A stretch of DNA of 64,000 nt. Origin: Armatimonadetes bacterium UBA1398 (GTDB taxonomy: Bacteria; Armatimonadota; Zipacnadia; UBA1398). Positions 60,716 through 64,000 of the stretch are shown one piece after another; within the stretch, counting starts at the first letter, position 1, and the number at the start of each line of letters is the position of its first letter. The notes under the pieces were generated by a model. That model had not been told where the DNA came from. It worked only from the letters and a program-made list of their open reading frames with translations, and did not search any database. The stretch lies in contig DBQI01000058.1 in the NCBI GenBank assembly GCA_002305165.1, forward strand, positions 46,307-110,306, written 5' to 3'. The translations under genes were made by a program, and so were the position numbers.

Positions 60716-61771
60716 TCAGGCGTGGAGCGCCGCTTGGCGCTTGGCGTGATCCTCCAGAACCATGGCGGCCATGGCCTCTACTACCGGCACGATGCGAGGA
60801 CAGATGCAGGGATCGTGCCGTCCTTCGGTCTTGATCTCCGTCTCACGTCCCTCCACATCAACGGTTGCCTGCGGCACGCTGATGGATGAGGGGGGCTTCA
60901 CGGCCACACGGAAGACGATCTCTGCCCCTGTCGAGATGCCGCCGAGTATGCCTCCGGCGTGGTTCGAGGCGAACCCCGAGGCATTCATGGAGTCGTTGTG
61001 TTCCGAGCCTCGCATGTCCACGGCGGCGAAGCCATCGCCGAACTCGATGCCCTTGGTCGCGCCGATGGAGAGGATCGCCTTGGCCAGGTCCGCGTCCAGG
61101 CGGTCGAACACCGGCTCCCCCAAGCCTGCTTCAAGGCCCCGGATGCGGCACTCGACGACGCCTCCGTAGCTGTCACCCGCTCGCTGCGCCGCCTCGATGC
61201 GCGCTATCATCTCATGAGCGGCCTCCATGTCGGGCGTGCGCATGGGGTTCCTCTCGATGGCGTCGAGGTCTATGGCTTTGGCCTGGATGCCGGCGGCGCG
61301 CAGGGTGTACGCCGTGACCGTCACGCCCCGACGCGCCAACATTGCCTTAGCCACCGCGCCAGCCGCCACGCGACCCGCCGTCTCGCGTCCCGATGCACGG
61401 CCACTGCCCCGCCAGTCTCTTACACCGTACTTGCGAAGGTAGGTGAAGTCCGCGTGTCCGGGGCGGAACTTGTCCTTGATCGCAAGGTAGGCGCTGGGAT
61501 CGGCGTCTCGGTTGTGGAGCGTCATGTGTATGGGCGTACCCGTAGTGACGCCTTCGAAGACGCCTGATGTGATGTGGACCACGTCGGGCTCGGCCCGGGG
61601 AGTAGTCACGGAGGACTGGCCCGGCTTGCGCCGATCCAGCTCACGCTGAACCACCGCCTCCGTGAGCGCCACCCCAGGAGTGGCGCCATCCACGATGACT
61701 CCTACCGCGCAGCCGTGGGATTCACCGTAGGTGGTGACGCGGAAGAGGGTGCCGATGGTGCTGCCAGCCAT
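60716..61771 (-). CDS. aroC: Chorismate synthase
   Basis: 351 residues. FMN-dependent enzyme that makes chorismate from EPSP, feeding tryptophan, phenylalanine, tyrosine and folate synthesis. Motifs: RVTTYGESHGCAVGVIVDG, VQRELDRRKPGQSS, RPGHADFTYLRKYGVRDWRGSGRASGRETAGR (in parts, GSGRASGRETAGRVAAG), and the C-terminal GILGGISTGAEIVFRVAVKPPSSI. ATG 61771 follows AGGACG. It lies 21 bases after the class A PBP and supplies the substrate of the trpE product encoded 10 kb away. Confidence 0.98.
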   Translation of the reverse strand: MAGSTIGTLFRVTTYGESHGCAVGVIVDGATPGVALTEAVVQRELDRRKPGQSSVTTPRAEPDVVHITSGVFEGVTTGTPIHMTLHNRDADPSAYLAIKDKFRPGHADFTYLRKYGVRDWRGSGRASGRETAGRVAAGAVAKAMLARRGVTVTAYTLRAAGIQAKAIDLDAIERNPMRTPDMEAAHEMIARIEAAQRAGDSYGGVVECRIRGLEAGLGEPVFDRLDADLAKAILSIGATKGIEFGDGFAAVDMRGSEHNDSMNASGFASNHAGGILGGISTGAEIVFRVAVKPPSSISVPQATVDVEGRETEIKTEGRHDPCICPRIVPVVEAMAAMVLEDHAKRQAALHA

Positions 61772-61792
61772 GGGTAGCGTCCTATACCAGCG

Positions 61793-63841
61793 CTAGTAGA
61801 AGAGGTTCTGGGGCGCCCCACGCCCTCCGCCCCCGCCGCCCGCAGGGCTCTCGGATGGCTTCTCGGCGGCGGGCGTCCCTTGGACGAGGGCCACGGATCG
61901 GCTGGGCTTCCTGGGCAGCGAGCGTCCCGGTCCGGGGAACTCCCCTCCCGACTTACCCGTGACCTCGATGGCCATGGTCATGATCTGCTTCCATATGGGG
62001 CAGGGGACATTGCCTCCGTAGACGCCGTACATGGGGTCATTCTCATCATTGCCCACCCAGACCGCGCAGGTGAGTTTGGGCGTGAAACCCACGAACCAGG
62101 CGTCACACGAGCGGTCCGTCGTTCCCGTCTTGCCGCCGGTCGGCGCGGGCAACCCCTGGGCGGAGCGGCCTGTCCCGCCTCGGACGACGCCCTGCATCAT
62201 CTGGTTCATGTCGTAAGCGATGCGCTGATCCAAAACACTCTCCAGCTTGGGGTGGCAGTCGTCGATGACGATGCCGTTGTGGTCCGTAACCTTGGCAAGA
62301 CAAGTGGCTGCAGCACGATATCCACCGTTCGCAAAGCAGGAGTATGCGGTCGCCTGATCGAGTACTGTCACCCCCTCCGAGCCGAGGGCGATGGACGGAA
62401 ACGGCCGAATGTCAGACCGTATACCGAGGCGCTTGGCCGTTCGCACGACCGCCTCCGGCCCCACCGACAGCGCGAGGCGTGCGGAGACGATGTTCACCGA
62501 TGCCGCGAGGGCGCTCGCCAGGGTGTACATGCCGCCGCTGCCGCCCGGGTTGGGGCTCCAGTAGAGCCCCCCGCCCACGTTGAAAGAGGCCGGCGCGCCG
62601 GATATGCCGGAGGACGGACCGAGCCCTAGGATCTCCATGGCAGCCGCCCAGACGTAGGGCTTCATGGAGGAGCCGGGTTGGCGCTCGGCCAGGGTGGCGC
62701 GGTTGTACTGATCCTGCTCGCTCCACTCCTTGCCCCCGACGATGGCCAAAACGCGCCCCGTGTTGGGCTCCATCACCACGGCGGCGCCCTGTCGCACGCG
62801 CTGTCCGCTCGCCCGCTCCACGCCGTTGCGAACGATCTCTTGGGCCTTGGCCTGAACGTCCAGATCGAGGGTGGTCGTCACGCGCAACCCGCCGCCGTAG
62901 GCGCGGTCATGCCCGTACTTCTCAACAAGCTCGAGGATGGCGTGCTGTGTGAAGTATGGCGCCCGGTAGCTGAGGAGGCCCCGGGGCGCGCGTTCCTTCA
63001 CCCCCAGGGGCATCTCCATGGCGCGGTTGGCCTCGTCGCGAGTGACATAGCCCTCGCTGCTCATCTCGCGGAGCACCAGATCACGGCGCTCCTTGGCCGC
63101 CTGAGGGTGGTTGTACGGCGAGCGGCCCTCGGGGTTGTTCGGGAGCGCGGCCAGTAGGGCGACCTCGTGGAGGTCCAGATCCTTCAGATCCTTGTGGTAG
63201 AAGCGCTCCGCGGCCGCTCTGATGCCGTAGGTGCGGTCACCGTAGCAGACCTGATTCAGATACATCTCCAGAATCTGGTCCTTCGAGAAGCGGCGCTCGA
63301 TCTCGATCGCCAGGGCCAGCTCTTGGATCTTGCGGCCGAAGGACTTGCGCTTCGAGAGGTAGATCTCGCGCGCGAGTTGCATGGTGATGGTCGACCCGCC
63401 CTGTTCCTGACCACCCTGGGTCATTTCCAGGTGCGTGACCTTCACCAGCCGGATCGGGTCGAAACCGCGATGCGAATGGAAACGCTTGTCCTCGATCGCG
63501 ATGGTCGCGTTCCGCACCACCTCGGGCACGTCCATGAGGTCTACGAGGATCCGGTCTTCCTCATCGAAGACCCGCGCGATCTCCTCACCGTTCGCCGCGT
63601 ACAGGATCGTCGTCGCCCTTGGCTGGTAGTCCCCGATGTCCGCCCCGCGGGGGACGATGGGCAGGATGGATCGGTAGGCTCCGTAGGCTGCCGCAATGGT
63701 TCCCACGCCGACGATGAGTAGGATGACCTCAATGGCGATAAGCACCCGAACGGCGACGGTGAGGCCCCGCCAGGCGATGTGATCGCCGGCTTTGGAATCC
63801 GGTTCGCGCCGTGCAGCGCGCCGAGTGGCTGTGTGCGCCAA
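61793..63841 (-). CDS. Class A penicillin-binding protein (PBP1A-type transglycosylase/transpeptidase)
   Basis: 682 residues from TTG 63841, chosen because GGAGG sits 6 bases upstream; the frame is open to 63889. A basic N-terminus, one transmembrane helix (about 33-55), then a GT51 transglycosylase domain with AIEDKRFHSHRGFDPIR (catalytic Glu), GGSTITMQLARE and RKIQELALAIEIE. The transpeptidase domain has STMK-type SSMK (in RQPGSSMKPYV), SVN (in AASVNIV) and KTG (in GGKTGTTDRSCDAWFVGFTP). A Pro/Gly-rich C-terminal tail of about 70 residues ends it. Polymerises and cross-links peptidoglycan; a bifunctional partner to FtsW/FtsI encoded elsewhere in the window. Confidence 0.95.
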   Translation of the reverse strand: MAHTATRRAARREPDSKAGDHIAWRGLTVAVRVLIAIEVILLIVGVGTIAAAYGAYRSILPIVPRGADIGDYQPRATTILYAANGEEIARVFDEEDRILVDLMDVPEVVRNATIAIEDKRFHSHRGFDPIRLVKVTHLEMTQGGQEQGGSTITMQLAREIYLSKRKSFGRKIQELALAIEIERRFSKDQILEMYLNQVCYGDRTYGIRAAAERFYHKDLKDLDLHEVALLAALPNNPEGRSPYNHPQAAKERRDLVLREMSSEGYVTRDEANRAMEMPLGVKERAPRGLLSYRAPYFTQHAILELVEKYGHDRAYGGGLRVTTTLDLDVQAKAQEIVRNGVERASGQRVRQGAAVVMEPNTGRVLAIVGGKEWSEQDQYNRATLAERQPGSSMKPYVWAAAMEILGLGPSSGISGAPASFNVGGGLYWSPNPGGSGGMYTLASALAASVNIVSARLALSVGPEAVVRTAKRLGIRSDIRPFPSIALGSEGVTVLDQATAYSCFANGGYRAAATCLAKVTDHNGIVIDDCHPKLESVLDQRIAYDMNQMMQGVVRGGTGRSAQGLPAPTGGKTGTTDRSCDAWFVGFTPKLTCAVWVGNDENDPMYGVYGGNVPCPIWKQIMTMAIEVTGKSGGEFPGPGRSLPRKPSRSVALVQGTPAAEKPSESPAGGGGGGRGAPQNLFY

Positions 63842-63879
63842 GTCGTGCCTCCCACAAGCGGATCCGCGCAAGGACTGGA

Positions 63880-63888
63880 AGTATAACA
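63880..63888 (-). promoter_or_regulatory. Extended -10 promoter for the PBP-aroC unit
   Basis: On the minus strand TGTTATACT provides a -10 (TATACT) with the TGn extension, about 40 bases before the PBP start. The -35 region is not recognisable. The right end of the window beyond it is AT-richer than the rest. Confidence 0.55.
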
Positions 63889-63950
63889 CGCCCCCCGAGG
63901 CGCTGGATCACACCCGCCACTTGGCACGCCGCTACAGGGTCTTTTCATTG

Positions 63951-63967
63951 TTTTGCATATGGCAAAA
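63951..63967. repeat. Short inverted repeat in the AT-rich right end
   Basis: TTTTGC (63951-63956) and GCAAAA (63962-63967) form an inverted repeat around ATATG, some 65 bases upstream of the PBP -10. It looks like an operator half-site pair, or could belong to a gene beyond the window. The sequence from 63889 to 64000 holds no gene I can support. Confidence 0.35.
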
Positions 63968-64000
63968 AGGAAGTGAGGGGTGTTCTTTCGAAGCTGAGTG

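Noticed and set aside
1..64000. tRNA, rRNA, CRISPR array, insertion sequence or prophage genes
   Set aside because: I looked in the intergenic gaps on both strands and saw no tRNA-like cloverleaf arms, no direct-repeat arrays, no transposase or phage-type proteins and no long terminal repeats; a covariance-model or repeat search would be decisive.

Overview
This 64 kb window is GC-rich, gene-dense chromosomal DNA from a bacterium with a cell wall. I see no IS elements, phage genes, CRISPR arrays, rRNA or tRNA genes. Several features point to a Terrabacteria-type lineage, and my best guess is Armatimonadota or a neighbouring candidate phylum. They are: the order rimP-nusA-ylxR-infB-ylxP-rbfA-nrnA-truB-ribF; a long dcw cluster; frequent TTG and GTG starts; and many secreted polysaccharide-related proteins (sialidase-like, GH42, DUF4838, GH99-like), together with an OPT-like membrane protein and an HzsA-like dihaem protein. 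This placement is an inference; no marker here is decisive.

Layout. 1-8762 (minus): one tightly packed transcription unit running eno, ftsB/divIC-like, a zinc-ribbon membrane protein, a very large secreted protein with a probable degenerate glycosidase barrel, ribD, ribE and a sialidase-like gene cut by the window start. 8906-9862 (plus): a secreted propeller-like protein. 9859-14695 (minus): a GH99-like secreted protein, a CHASE2-adenylate cyclase and a FecR protein. 14905-23757 (plus): a clear extended -10 promoter, a hairpin leader, then the translation/transcription operon rimP to ribF. 23812-26228 (plus): an OPT-like transporter and small ORFs. 26279-41215 (minus): the dcw cluster mraZ, rsmH, ftsL, ftsI, murE, murF, mraY, murD, ftsW, murG, murC, ftsQ, ftsA, ending in a small cysteine protein where ftsZ would be expected. 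MraZ boxes precede mraZ. 41463-42844 (plus): a LapA-like protein and a large lipoprotein, ended by a strong bidirectional hairpin. 42913-44421 (minus): an FGGY kinase. 44629-45657 (plus): a secreted protein. 45673-49398 (minus): a Tat-exported DUF362 protein and the HzsA-like dihaem protein. 49495-54229 (plus): trpL-attenuator-trpE-G-D-C-F. 54207-63841 (minus): class A PBP, aroC, a second sialidase-like gene, GH42, a TolB-like propeller and a DUF4838 protein.

The genes combine growth housekeeping (translation, peptidoglycan, riboflavin/FAD and tryptophan/chorismate synthesis) with exported glycan-acting and redox proteins, several of which sit inside housekeeping transcription units. MurE carries a DNPR motif, which suggests meso-diaminopimelate peptidoglycan. 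The observations most worth following are: the trp leader (perfect -35, an apparently leaderless 18-residue peptide with three consecutive Trp codons, and an attenuator); an IF2_N-like module on the NusA C-terminus; the DUF362/HzsA-like dihaem pair; the dcw cluster ending without ftsZ; and the 1147-residue secreted protein embedded between cell-division-like and riboflavin genes.
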